Below are positions 24,455 through 37,700 of a DNA stretch of 64,000 bases, piece by piece. This DNA is from Bryum argenteum (taxonomy: Eukaryota > Streptophyta > Bryopsida > Bryales > Bryaceae). Every line of letters starts with the position of its first letter. Within the stretch, counting starts at the first letter, position 1. Both the position numbers and the translations under genes were made by a program. The stretch is from assembly GCA_037043015.1 (NCBI GenBank), contig CM073325.1, positions 8,597,001 to 8,661,000 of the forward strand. Reading direction: 5' to 3'. Below the pieces are notes generated by a model. It saw only the letters and a list, made by a program, of their open reading frames with translations, made no database searches and was not told the DNA's origin.

Positions 24455-25190
24455 ATTAGAATCCACGATTGCGACGTGAGAGGGTCAGATTTGAATGATC
24501 GAGAAATTGAACGCGAATCCCGGGTTTAGGGTTTGAGATGCCTTGAATTTGTTGTTAGGGTTTTGAGAACGATGGACTTGGGAGAGAGGCTGTTCGTTTA
24601 CAAATGTAATGGCAAGTTTCGAGGTAGTTTCGAGGATTTTCTTTTCATGGACTGACTGCACAAATATAACCCGGATGTTGAGGGTCATATAGAACCGCAT
24701 GGATTTGTGGAGGCATAGTCGGATCTTAATTGGAAGGAGAGATGCGAATAAGAAAGACTAGTTGTCAAGCTAGGAAGCAACAAGCAATGTCTCCACGCTA
24801 CAGAATTGACCGGAAAAACGAACCTGGCCTGACGGAAATAGCTACGATTACCAAACAAACGTGAGATTCTTCGTTGGAAGAAACTCCTCCGCAGAGCTTG
24901 CTAACAATCTCAGAAGCAGATTAAATTTCGATCAATCACACAATCAAAATGCGATGGTATTTGCTTGTTTGTCTGGGAAACCGACTGTTCTGTTTGTATT
25001 TGTGTAGTAACCACAAACATTTGCCGATCTGCCAGTTTGCGTAACAAGTAAACATTGGAGTGATGAGTAGCATGTCCTTGGTGGTGCTTATTTGACAACA
25101 GCAATGATGCACTCCGACCGGCTTACCTGATGTGTTTGCACATCATTCCACTGGTGATATGTTAGCTGTAACAATGGCATTCCAGAAAGT
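24455..25190. repeat. Dispersed repeat family R, copy 3
   Basis: It matches 10776-11570, starting at gattgcgacgtgag and including gacggaaatagctacgattaccaaac and ggtgatatgttagct. A roughly 50-bp segment is missing relative to the longest copy, after the gcttgctaacaatctca string. Confidence 0.85.
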
Positions 25191-25683
25191 ATTCGGGAAG
25201 ATGGCTGGCAATTCTTCTTGAATTCGTCACCACCGACTTATGGCTGCCCAGTCACTTGGTGCACTTGAGCAAGCAGAAGCAAGTGTATCCACCGTCATCC
25301 GCATGTGAGCAAGCATGAACCAGCGTATTCAAAGTTTTGATAGAGCCTGGTGTGATATCCGATAGAAGTGCATAATCACAACAGGTTTACTTTCGAGTGG
25401 GAGATTTATCCTTGAATGGCACAAACTGATGTAACATATCAAACATTTCAATACTGACATTGTTTTACAGGTATCTATCCACTTGTACAACAGAATAAAA
25501 GAGTCATTCTGTTATATCAGAATTTATTGTTAACCCTCAAAATTCTTATCGAAAAGAAAAGTGTCAAAATTTCTATCGAACTAGAAAGAGTGATGATTCT
25601 TTCGTTACAATGATTTTATTTATTTATGTTTATTATTATTCTTTAGATTTGTTTTGCTATTATCATCCTTGGTTTCTAAAATT

Positions 25684-27170
25684 AACCCCTAAAGTAAGAG
25701 ACGACATTTTAATATTGGAATTCTTTGGAGCGCGCTTTTGCTTAATTTACAAATTGAAGGTGAAAGTTTCTATTGAAATTTGCTATACGCTATCCTTTTG
25801 CAATTTGGTTAAGTTAAAGAGTTTTTCATCTTCATCTCAAAAACTTTTTAGTACAAAAATAAGAAATGATGCAAAAATCTTCTTGACTCAAATCATGGCC
25901 TTGTCATTGTGTTAGTTTTACAAAGAAAAAAGAGAATCAAAAACAAACCACTTGCACGAAAATTCATGACATGTCTTTGTAACATCTTGGATCAAGCTAA
26001 GGATTCCACCACAGGAACTAGACTCAAATCTGGATGTAACCCAACAAATGACTTTAAAATTTGATGGTGGATGAAGGAGATACTTGTAGAGTTTTGAAAA
26101 TCTCCATTGAAAATTTTGAAATTTTCCAAGAAAGTATTCAAGATTTTCATTATAAGAACATCAATGGAAACTTGATACCAAAATGATCAAATTGAAAAAA
26201 TTTAAACTAGAAGTTGTTGAAGTTCATATAAGATCTCACTCTTGTAAAAATAATCATTGATTATGAATCTCGATTGGCTTGAGAATTTTACGACCAAAAC
26301 TAGACATGTCTTAGGATGCAACGCAACAAATTTAGTCAAAAATGAACATGAAATGGAGAAATTATAGCTTTATAAAGTTCTAGTCCTTTATAAAAAATGT
26401 TGAATCTCAAAATTAAGGACGTGAAGTATTCAATGATAGTGTAAAGGAATATCCTCAACTCCAAAAAATAATCATGAAAACAGATTCTTAGATTGTATAT
26501 GAGCCTTACAATGGTGATAACTGCTTCATAATTACCAAGAAAAGAGTTCAAAAGTAAACTTATTCCACAAAATTACATGCCATGTTTTTACAACAACTTG
26601 GTTTGAGTTGAATTTCTTATCACAAAAACTAAACCGAACAATCAAGATCAATGAATAATCTAAATCAATAAATAATGCTCAGATCCAATTATAGTTGATG
26701 AAGGAGGAATAGCTACTCAAGGACCAACTGTTTTTCCGAATTTACATAAACATGAGTCGAAATTAGACATCAAAACTATTCCATTCATAAATCTTCGCAC
26801 TAGAAAATTGTCAAAGTTCATCCTCAAATCTCACACACAGAAAGTGAAAGCATAAAGTAATTAAAAATTGATTCAAAACATGAGCTTGCGATGGTAAAAC
26901 CCATGTTGTTCAAATCAAATACAAATGCTCTTTGCACATTAATTTATACCATCTTGGATTGACTTGAGGTTTTTACCACCAAAACAATTGTTTGACTTGG
27001 GATCCAACCCATCAAGCTTTGTAAAAAAGTGAACGTGTAAGAAAACATTATCATGGCTAAGTGTTTCAGCCCTTTGTCCAAATTGTCAAATTTAAGCATC
27101 AAGGACATTAAGGGATCAAAGTATAATACTCTATAGGGTTCAAGAAATAATTTCATCCTTACTAGCTAAT
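25684..27170. mobile_element. Degenerate TIR-family element with repeated internal units, copy C
   Basis: The left edge ttaacccctaaag (about 25684) equals the end of the 50492 element. Inside, related units recur near 25980, 26275, 26590 and 26945. Each has a (tc)ttggnttgag/aattttaccaccaaaactaga motif followed by gatgcaacccaacaaa and gaaggagata, and they resemble units in copies A and B. No matching right end was found, so the element is probably truncated or decayed. No coding sequence survives. Confidence 0.5.
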
Positions 27171-29017
27171 ATCTATAATTCCCTTGTCCAACCAGTTTTA
27201 GGTGAAACAATTATGACAATTGTCTCATTTTATACTGAGAAGAGAATATTTCTTGTAATTTTCATAGGATTTTAGACATTGTTTTCAAGAATGAACAGGC
27301 TAATGGGTTATTTCCATCGGCTGATAATGAACTAGCCGTCGGCTAATAATGAGTATTGTTTTTAACTGTCGGTGATGAGTCACTACTCCAGAAGGTTTTT
27401 AAAAGTCCCACAGTGACCGGTGACCGTCTTGTGTCGGTCGCCCCCACGAACGAACTTCGGCGAACCTCCTTATTACCGTCCACGCGGCATTACCCACTCC
27501 ATCTTCATTGGCCACGACCCAGCAGTATTCCACGTCACCATCATACTCCCATCCCTGATTGGCCACGACCGGTTCCCACTACATTCCACCCTAGTTAACA
27601 ACTCCCCCCCTTTTCCCCGCACAGGCTGCCATCTGGCAAGAGCCCTCGGTAGCAGAGCTCCGCCCGCGCCTTCGTCACCGGCACCTGCGATTGCCCTGTC
27701 TCAGCAAATATCTCCGCGGAGCTTCCCTCCGATTGTCCTCTTGTAAGTCGAAGCTCCTTTCGAGGATCCATTTAAGCTTTCTAGCGTCGCATTTGGTGCT
27801 GTAAATCGATTTTTCTGCTGCAGATAAGGTACCGACATGGCTTAATTTGGCTTCTGGAGGTTCAATTCTGCTACTGAGTTCTTAAGATGTCTGGATTGTT
27901 ATGTTACAGGCACGGTTGAAGAAATCTGATCGGATCTGGTGTTTTGAATTTCTGACTTTCATTGTGATTCGTCGAATTTGGTAAAATGGCTGAATTGTTA
28001 AGTTAGTACAATGATGTTAGAGTCTTGTTGATTCGGCGAGGTTTCGTTTTGATTGGATGTGAGATCTTGAGTTGGAGGGCAATGGTATTGTTGATATGGC
28101 TGTACTGTTAGTTTAGTGGCACTGTTTGAAAATTCTATTGATTCGAGGGTTTTGCAACTTGAAATTGATTGGATGTGAAGGTTTTAGTTATTGACTTTCA
28201 TCGACTTAAAGGGTTGTGATTTTTCGGATATGTTAAGATGACTGTTTTGTTAAGTTGGTGGCACGGCGTGAAGATTCTGTTACTTCGGGCATGATCTTGC
28301 AATTTGGAATTGATCGGGTCGAGTTTCTGACTCTCATCGATTTAAAGGATCTTAATGTTTTGTTCTGAGATGGTTTTGTTGATATCTGTGTTTGCAGGTT
28401 TAGGTGAGATTTGTTGTGAATAGAAGGAGGAGGAGGAGATTTGGTGAAGGAGAGCAGCTGATGCTGAATTGAGAGTGTGGAGTATTTAAAAGGTTAGCAT
28501 ATTCTGCCGTTGTATGGTGGATTTTCTGGTCTGCTTACGCGTAGGTGTTTGTCGCCTTAAGATTGGCGAAGTAGGAGGTTCTAGGAGAAGTAGGGGAGAT
28601 TTTCATCGTTGGGGGAGTTGGTGAGGAAGGAATATTTTCAGTTGTATGTCTTCCTGATCTGGTAGAGGTGGATCATAGTTCGCAGAAGTATTGATCATGT
28701 AACTCATTGTCTTTCTATGTGCATGTAGCAGTGGTCCTGTTACTAAGTTGAATTAGAGATCATCACCATTCTGTGTTTCCTGTTTGGCAGAAGTGAACCC
28801 TAACTTGCAGGAAGAAAGAATTTCGTTTGATTTTTAGATGGAGTGAAACATGTGAAAGGCTTCTGAAGCTTAGGGAATATCGACTCTTTAGGTGAAGTAT
28901 CGGCAATTTTTTCCCCTAGAGTTGAGTAGAATCACTAAAATGTTGGTGCTGTACTGTGTTGCAGGGTTTTAGGGGTTTACGAAATATCGCAGGAGAGGAC
29001 TACGAAAGCTAGCGAAG
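27171..29017 (+). promoter_or_regulatory. 5' region of the VWA/alpha-kinase gene
   Basis: Base composition changes sharply at about 27350 from AT-rich repeat to C-rich and pyrimidine-rich sequence, typical of a promoter and 5' UTR. Possible noncoding exons with splice-like sites (ttgtaagtcg near 27742, gctgcag near 27820, tgcag near 28396 and 28964) precede the ATG at 29018. Exact transcription start and UTR exons cannot be fixed. Confidence 0.45.
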
Positions 29018-32000
29018 ATGAATATGGACACGATCGCGGAGGGCTCTCATGAAGGCATGTCTACAAGCAGCCGCAAGTTGTCGACTCGCGAAGTTGAGGC
29101 TCACGCGCAGTTGGAGCAACTGAAGCGCGAAAATGAGCATTTGAGGGCGACGAAGACGAAGACCAATTTGGCTCCCATTCCAGACGAGTCACAACGCACT
29201 ATACAGGCTCGGGAGCAGCTCGAGCAGTTGAAATTGGAGAATGAGAAGTTGATGGCAAGCCGGCTTGCACCGTCGGCTCCGCCCATGTCTTCTCGCACCT
29301 ACCAGAATTTGAACCAGAGCGTCCAGGCAGGGGAGCATGAAAAGATTAGTTACCCGAGCATTCTTGGGTATCCTAAGGCAGGATCACCTCCTCAGAATGA
29401 TGATCCATCGACGAAGACGGCTGTGGCGGATTCGCAACCTCCAGCTGCATACATGGGGTCTAAGACGGCATCGAATCTGCCTCCAGCTGGAATGTCAGCT
29501 CGCACTATGCAGGCCATGGAGGAGCTGAATGCACTGAAGCGAGAGAACGAGAAGCTTGCTTCCAGTAAATTGTCTCCTAAGAGTGTGCAGCATCCTCCTC
29601 CTTCGAAAACCGTGGCTTTTGGAGATCAACAATCTCGTTTGTCGCCACGGACTGTCCAGGCCCTCGAAGAGATGAATAATCTGAAGGCGGAGAATGAGAA
29701 GCTGGCTGCCAGTAAATTGGCTGGACCACCTCCACCATCTCGAGTGTCTCCAAAGACTGTGCAAGACCAATCTTCTCGGGTATCTCCCAGGACTGTGCAA
29801 GCTCTGGAGGAATTGAATGCCCTGAAGAAAGAGAATGAGAGGCTGGCAGCCAGTAAAATGGCAGCCAGTAAAGTGGCAGGGACAGTTGTTCCTCCTCAGA
29901 CGGTTCAGGGTGCTGACGACCGTAGCTCGCCTTCTCCTCGGACAGTGCAAGCACTTGGGGAGCTGAATGCGTTGAAGGAGGAGAACGAGAGGTTGGCAGC
30001 AAGTAAATTGGCATCGAAAGTGGCCACGCAATCTTCACCCCCACCGGCAGCCACCAAGTCAGCTGATGAGCCTGCAACTAGTCCGAAGGCTCTCGACAAG
30101 GAGAAAACAGCGGTAGCTCCTGAAAAGGAGAAGACGGCGGTGGCTCCGGAGGCAGCAGCACCAGTTCTAGATGCCCAGGGCAGTTTTTCCTTCAAGCTCG
30201 ACACAGTCAAGAGCCCTGAAACGAAGACCGCTGAAGTTGAAAAGCCGAAAGCAACTGAAGTGGTTTCACCTCTACCGGTCATGTCTTCACGCACTATCGC
30301 GCAAATCAGGAACGATCCTTCAATGGTGGAAGTGAAGACTAGATCAAGTCCACCACCTCCAACTGCATCCGCTCCATCTGGACGGACATTGCAAGTTATG
30401 GAGGAGCTGGAGAAGATGAAGAGAGAGAACGAAATGCTGAAAGCTACCAAACTGAATGCAACCAAAATGAATGCTACTTCAGCTGGCATGTCTGATCGGA
30501 CTCGTCAAGTTCTGGATCAGCTTGAGCAGGTGAAGCGAGAGAATGCTGCGCTCCAGGCGACCAAAGTCGATAAAGCTGCAACACAGCAGAGACGTCTAGC
30601 CTATTTGGAGCAGAATCATGCTGCTGCTTCAAAGGTTCGCATGGACGAAATCCACAAGATGATCCTCACGGGTCAGGAATTAGATCTTGCGTTTTTGGTG
30701 GATGCTACAGGCAGCATGCAGGTAAAATCTTTCTCTCTTTGGTTGACTTCGTGTACAATGATGGTTATGCACTTATACGAACGACATCTATATGCTTCAC
30801 TTCTGTATTTGTTGAGCATATACTTGTTTCGAACTTCGGTAAAATCTAGATTAAGCAAACAACAGCCGATAAACTCCAGCTGCTGTCTAATTTGCATTGT
30901 ATTTTGTGTCTTGTTTCGCAGACTTGCATCAATTTGATCAAAGACACCGTGGCCAACATGGCTGCTGGAATTAAGGTACAGTACCCAGAGTGCAAGATGC
31001 GCGTAGCGTTTGCGCCTTACAGAGATTACGAGGACACTGTGAAGGATGACGATGAGGCTTGTGACTTCACGACCAGCTTCACGGGACCAGACAGCACTTT
31101 CATACGAGCTTTGTCTCGGGTGCGTGCCTCTGGTGGAGGAGACGACGCGGAGGACGTCTTCACAGGCATTGCTAGAGTAGCAGGCTTCAACTGGCAAGCC
31201 TCGAACAGGCTGCTCATTCACATCGCCGATGCTCCATGTCACGGTATCCAATTCCACGACGGTGTGGGTGATCATTACCCAGCCGGAGACAAGTACGGTC
31301 GCAAGATCGAGAGTCAACTGCAACTTCTGCACGAGCGCTGCAAAGTGTCCACTTACTTCTTCTGCCACCTGAATACGAGCACGAGGAAGATGCTGCAGGA
31401 GTTCAAGAAAGCCGCCGGAGGCAAGCTCACCATCATGGAGGAACAATTCTCCAATATCACTGCTATTCCCGAGAAGGTGGTAACGTTGTGTCGAGGCACC
31501 ATCCAGAAAACGTTGAGTGTTGTCGGTGTGGCGCACCCTCCTGGAGACATGAAGTTCCTGAACGAAGTGGTCGTGACTGCCATTCCCTCCTGGTCCGACA
31601 TTCCTCTAGAGACCGGCTCTCACTTCAAGCACAAGTAAGACCGCTTCTCCTCCAGCTTTTCCAGATTGTTTCTTCGGCTTAGTTGTAGTTGCAGTGCAGA
31701 ATCTTGAATTTCGTTGTCAACATTCACCTACTTGCTTGGTACTTTTAATTGATCGGGGATATCTGCTGATGCAGATGGTACCGGGCATTGGATGATCTTC
31801 TAAGTAAGATCAACCGGAAGATGGAGATTGAGGAGGAAGTGGTAGACCATGTACAAATCCAGATTGCGAAACACCCCTTCAGCGCAGAGGGGGCAGTGAG
31901 ATGGCCTTACTATGCAAAGATTACTCGCCCCAGTACAGCTCCACAGTGAGTCTCCAGAAGACTGTCATTCTTGATCTTTATCCTTATTATGCTACGTTTT

Positions 32001-32811
32001 TGACGACACGTGTTAGACTCCCAAGGAGCTACTAGTGACTTGTTTATTCTAATGAATGTTTCCCCTACTCCTGTGACAGGTTCATGGTTGTCAAAAGATT
32101 CAAGACTGCACTCAACAAAGACGTCCGAGAAGTGCACAAAAGGGACCGTTACCTGGCACAGATGGAGGTCCAGTCAGTGGCCGCCCAAATGGCCGAAGAG
32201 TTCAACAACAGGTGAAATACTAAGCTCCTACATACGAAATTGGATATGTAGGGCTTTTCAGTGAAGTAATTCAGTCGTTTTCTATTCGTGTTGCCCTCGT
32301 GTTCTGCTCTGCAATGATGCTTAACAAGCTGATATATTTGGCTGGCAGGACGTCGAACTTTAAGAATGTGAAGAAGGTGGAGTTCACACAGGTTACGACG
32401 CTGGAAGTGGGATCAGGACCCGCCCGTAAGTTCTACAACATGGAGGAGGTGCTGGAAGGCAACTGGATCCGGTACTCCAACAACGGAGGTTACGTCAACA
32501 CTTCGGATTACGCAGCGGTGTTGCAAGCCTTCACACATTGGACTCACGAGCGATCTCGAGGTTTGTTGATGGTGAATGACCTTCAAGGAGTTCGCATGAA
32601 AAACGAGTACGGAGAGAGTGTGTTCCGGCTCTGCGACCCCGCCATTCATTGCACAGATGTGATGCGTTTCACGCGCACCAACCTGGGAAATGAGGGGTTC
32701 AAGCTCTTTTTTGATACTCACAAGTGCAATGACGTCTGCAAGCATCTTGGATTGGCCGTTGGCACAGCTGGAAGAACAATATCAGGTACCCATGTCGGTA
32801 AATACTGGTGA
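29018..32811 (+). CDS. Coiled-coil repeat/VWA/alpha-kinase protein
   Basis: Exons 29018-30721, 30922-31634, 31775-31945, 32080-32211 and 32349-32811 sum in frame to 1060 residues. Residues about 15-540 hold eight copies of a heptad-like module, (S)PRTVQALEELNALKRENE followed by KLAASKL, expected to form coiled coil. A von Willebrand A domain starts at LAFLVDATGSMQ (near 560, MIDAS-type DxTGS) and runs through GGGDDAEDV and LLIHIADAPCH. The C-terminal alpha-kinase domain has VVKRFK (ATP lysine), GNWIRYSNNGGYV, LLMVNDLQGV (catalytic Asp), DPAIHC and FFDTHKCNDVC (zinc ligands H, C, C). All key residues are present, so it should be active. The VWA plus alpha-kinase layout is that of Dictyostelium VwkA. 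Alpha-kinases phosphorylate myosin heavy chains or eEF2 elsewhere; the substrate here is unknown. A poly(A) signal AATAAA is at 32899. Confidence 0.9.
29060..30600 (+). repeat. Eight coiled-coil modules, coding
   Basis: Copies begin near 29081, 29191, 29490, 29641, 29781, 29934, 30377 and 30487. Each reads roughly RT-x-QA-x-EEL-x-x-LK-x-EN-x-x-LxAxK and is separated by variable proline- and serine-rich linkers. Confidence 0.85.
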
Positions 32812-34798
32812 AGAAGCCAAGTTGCGGCACTCTACTCAGATTATGATGATCACAGAATTTTGCTAACTGCAATCCCTTCCTGAATTTGTAGACTGTACAA
32901 TAAAGATTAGAAAGCTGAACCCTCTTGGATGAGTTTTCTCAGATGTCTTCGAAAAGACCTCTCAGATGAGTTTAGCGTGATGGGGCAGTCCTCAAATTTT
33001 AAGACAGTATACTGCTATGTATTTAGTCCTTTCAGGTTATTAGCTAGCGAGTCTCTAGCTGATATTTGTACAGTGCGATCTCGCGAATCAAGAGATGGCG
33101 TATTTGGAATGGTTGGTAATGGTAATATATATATACGGTTTTGCACTGTGTTTGTTGGCCGTTCCTTTGCGTGCAAAAGCTGCCTCATAGCATCGTGTTG
33201 GTTCTAGTAAGATTGTAAGAGCTAATTGCATCTTTGTAAGCATTCTGATCACCGTTAAGATGCACTCTCACGCAGGATCGAAGAGAGACCTTTGGTCGAG
33301 CAAAGAACATCCTAATGAACCTTGATTATGCATCCAAAACGTGAATGTGTTTCAACAATTATTTTTCATGCAGAAATGTTGAGACATGTTTGATAAGAGA
33401 CAATCCTCCCTGTGGTGTAAACGTTGTTGGTGTTGGGTATGACTTATACTGATTCTAAGAGGTCTTGTTGCCGCTAGCTCAACATGCTCGAGAGCACCAC
33501 GTATGTGCATTTCATTATGATGGTCAGTGAAGATAAATGTTGCTCCTAAAACAACAGTAATTTTTGCAGACTAAGAGAACTATTTTGTTATACAAAGTAT
33601 GACTTTAACATACAAGCATTCATATTCTCCATTACCTCTTGATTGTTGGTCACTCATAAGGCAAGATTCAACTTCTCCACTTAATAATGTGCACTTAATA
33701 CAATGTTATCAATAAAATTCCCAAGTGGTTTCCTACTTTCCACAAGTCAAATTGAACCTCCACTTGAATTCCCGAATAGATGCAGAAATGCTCTTCAGAA
33801 TTGAAATTTGAATGAAGAATGTACTCCATACATACCCGGATACTGTAAAGACACGAGTCATAGACGATACGGAGGATGTTTACACCGACAGTGTCAATGC
33901 CGTAAAGTGATCTAAAATCATAATGCTTCCGACATCCCAGCTGATTCGCCATTAGGGTTTCATGCGCAAGCTTGGCGGGCACGAGCATATCTGATTCCTA
34001 AATTTCCGCTGCATTCACTTCTTCGCTACTTAATTATGTGACACCCGATCGTGAGCGGCATCTGCAAGCATTTGCAGTATCTCAAACTGCAGTACTTAGA
34101 TCTCCTCTTAGATCGCTTGCGCTTCTTATTCGTTAGTCAAAATTTCGAATGTACACGCTGCAGTCACGAGTGTGGAGATATATTTCTCTATCAAAGTTAG
34201 CGAGTGAAAGATTTGTACGATTCCATTAAACTGGCTCTCTCTCAACGTTTTACTGGATCAATTTGGCAATTGCACTTGCTCTGCGTGTTTGAGCTATTAG
34301 CTGCCTGAAGTTTGTAAGCGTGCATTTAACATTCCTTCAAGTACAGTACAGTGTCTCAAACTGCCCGTAGTTGAAAGGTTTGTTAGATCGCTTGTGCAGG
34401 TGAATTATTAGCGAAAATCTCGAATTAAGATGCGGTGCCGGTGCTACAGTTCACTTGCATTTTACTAGAAGGATTGTTAAACGAGGTCCGCAATTACATT
34501 TCCCTATGCAATTAACAAGTGCCAGATTAGTACATTGTAATGTCTCTTTCTTAATGAATCATATATATTGGCGATTGCACCAGCTGAGAGATTTCTCTTT
34601 CTTACTGAATTATATTGGTGATTGCACCTGCTGAGAGTGTTTGTTCTTTCAGAGCAATCAGCATTCTAAAGCTTCAAGTCACGGGTATCGTCAGCTCGCA
34701 TTACTGCGTAAAGGCTTGGTTCTCTAATTAAGTGTAGGATCGAATCAAGCATTTACGAGTGCGAAATTTGTAAATTTCAGCTTGATTGGTGTCCAGGT
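32812..34798. other. Intergenic region between VWA/alpha-kinase and GnT-I genes
   Basis: It starts with the 3' UTR of the upstream gene and ends with the leader of GnT-I. No gene is recognised. A tandem duplication of about 51 bp lies at 34543-34640. Confidence 0.6.
34543..34640. repeat. Tandem duplication, about 51 bp twice
   Basis: Both units begin tctctttctta and end gattgcacc(a/t)gctgagag; they differ by a small deletion. It lies about 160 bp upstream of the GnT-I ATG. Confidence 0.8.
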
Positions 34799-37700
34799 AT
34801 GGCGCGAGCGCGTTCCTTGATTGGACTCTTTGTGGCCGGCGGTGTCATTTTTTATTTTTTCCAGGTACGTCACAACTTATTGAAAGCTGCAACTTGTAGA
34901 AACAAGGAAGGTGCTAACAAGGTTGATAGGTTCCAATGGCAGCAGGTTTGGGTGCAATCGGTTGCAGAGAAGAAGTATGCGAATCAAGCCACCTCTGCTG
35001 TGAGTTTCATTTCTGTTCTGATCCAAAAAGGATAAACAACGCCAGTGTATGCAATCTTGTGCATTTATTCACCTACATATGGTCGCATGCAGGTAGAAAG
35101 CCAAGAAGTCTGTGAACATGAGATGAGGAAGCTCGGAGATAAAGTGCTGAGGCAACAAACAACTCTTGCTTATTTAGAAGGTTGAATCTAATATCTTGGG
35201 GTACTTCAGCTTCTACTGTATCAAGAAAGTCGTACAAAAACACGCATTAAGTAGGTGATGTTCAGATGAAGATGATATTACCATATACTATTTCTACAGT
35301 TGCGAAGGGTTATGATATAGGCTTCTAATCATATGAAACTTCTGTTTCGTTGTCTTTCTCAGAGGAGAAATCTCGGCTGGAGATGGAGAATAGCAAATTG
35401 GCCATTGATCTTGAGGATTTTCAAAGTCAGTACTTTTCTGGAACAAAGTACTTCGAATTGATGGTAGAAAGGAAAACAGTAATCTGCTCATAGCACCATG
35501 TGATTAATCAGCTTCGTTCCGGCCGTAGCTATAGACAATTTTTACTTCCATTAACTACTGATAAGTTGATTCTGTGTGCAGAAACGACGCACTTGGAAGA
35601 CAACTCTACATCTCTGGTACAACCTGCTTGCTACAATAGTATTTACTAGTATGAATCCAACCACACTGATAGTAATTGTACTGGTGAGGCACTTTTCACT
35701 TTGTGAAAAGTACTCAAGATTGTGACCAAAAGAAGTGCAGGGCATGAACTGTGGGAAGCTATCAAGGATGATTGTTATATGGTTCGAGGCTTTCAGTATT
35801 GAATGTCAACTTAAATTACCTCATATCTATTCCAGTCCTATTTTCTAGAGCTCTAGGCGCTCAATGGTCATTCTGTACGACATAACATCAAAGAATATGA
35901 CCTTGTTCTCTTGAGGCAGGAACCTACTGCGGCTTTGGTGATAATGACTTCCCATCGTGGTAGATACTTGGAGCGCACATTGACTTCAGTCACCAAGTAA
36001 TACTTTACTGTTAACTTTCCCTTCCAATGATTTGAACTTCACCAGTTAACACTGATGAAAACGTTGCTAGGTGATGCCTTTTGTTATCCAGCATCATGTC
36101 TTGAGCTCTATGAAGCGTGCTTTCATTTCCTGCCTTTCGCATCCTTGATTACAGTATGCCTTGCATAGTCTTCTTACATTCCCGAAGTCCTTTTTACAAA
36201 GTAAGGCTAAGGGAGCTATGCATGCAGATACCTTACAGATGTGGCACATCAGTTCCCACTCTTTGTTTCGCAGGTACAGATATTTTTCATATGATCTCTA
36301 CAATAACGTTAATGAAACGTCTACTTGATTGCACTGAGCCCATTCTAACCTCAACATACTCATCTGTGTTAGAACTTGAGCAGCGGCAAATCTGGTTGTG
36401 ATGATGCAGGATGGTACTGACCAAGATGTTATGAACACTGCTCGAGGGTTCTCCAAAGTAAAATATTTACAGGTAGCGTACTAGTTTCACTTTGTGGTCT
36501 CATTCTCAAATATATTATCGGCTCATGTGTTTCTACTCTTGAACTAATTCTGAAATAGGGGTGATTTGACGTTGTTCTTGTGATTACTACGAGGCTCCCT
36601 AGCTTATCCTCTAACGTCCATTTAGTTATCGAAAACCTTTCATTCAGCTCAAAGTTGCAAGCTCAGTAAGTTTAGTTTGATATAATTAGTACATGTTTTT
36701 AACATTGAGGTGGGGTTTCAGTATCTAGACGGAAGCCCTCTTAGAACAAAGGAACCATGGGAGCTCATCGCTGATTACAGAAGTGCAAGTGAGCCGCCAA
36801 CACATCTCCAACTCTTGCCCATATGGAATATTTATTAAAAGGTCACCTAAGATAGACGTTCTTCGAAGTACCTGAGATAGTGGAATTTCCACACCGTTCA
36901 ATCTCTCTTAAGGTGGCATAAGCTTTACTCCATCTTCGTCTTCTATGTTGCTTAAAGAGATCGGTGTATGGTCCTAACAGGTCATTACAAGTGGACTATG
37001 ACGCAACTATTTAACAAGCGCAGCTACCGGAGGGTTATCATCTTGGAAGGTAACTGACTACTCCGCTTCCATTAAAAAAAATGACAATACTATGACTATC
37101 CGGCATAGGTTACACAATTTAGTTCAGTCTCACGTTAAGAATCAATTGATCACATATTTGGACCTTATGGCATGATGGTAGCAGTGTTCACGGATAGAGC
37201 TGATGTATCTCATAACTCGAGTGTGCAGATGACATGGAGATTTCTCCTGACTTTTTTAGCTACTTTTCAGCAACCGCCTCGTTGCTGGATATAGACAAGT
37301 GAGTCGAGGCTGTTTGTAGTTTCTATTTGCATCTTTCTAAAGCACGTACCTTTTATCGCAATGAAGAAGAGTAGTACTGGTTCTTACGATCTTCTCTATG
37401 ATCTCAAGTGACAAGTAGTATGTTGCACTCAGGATGGCACTGAACGTAGTTTCTTTTCATGAGGCCTTGCTCGCGAATGTAAATAATTAATGACGAACTA
37501 GAAACATGAAATTGCCGATTTTATCTTAACAGGACTCTACTTGCTATTTCATCATGGAATGACAATGGTCAAGGCGAGTTTGTGTCTGATCCGGGTGAGC
37601 ACTCGAAACCAGAAACGCAATCCACCCAACATCCCCCTTTTTTCTGTATACAGCAATAGTTCTTAAGAAGAACTGTAGTCATTGAGAGCAAAACTCAAAC

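Noticed and set aside
29495..30489. Three long minus-strand frames
   Set aside because: They are antisense shadows of the repetitive coiled-coil exon of the VWA/alpha-kinase gene.
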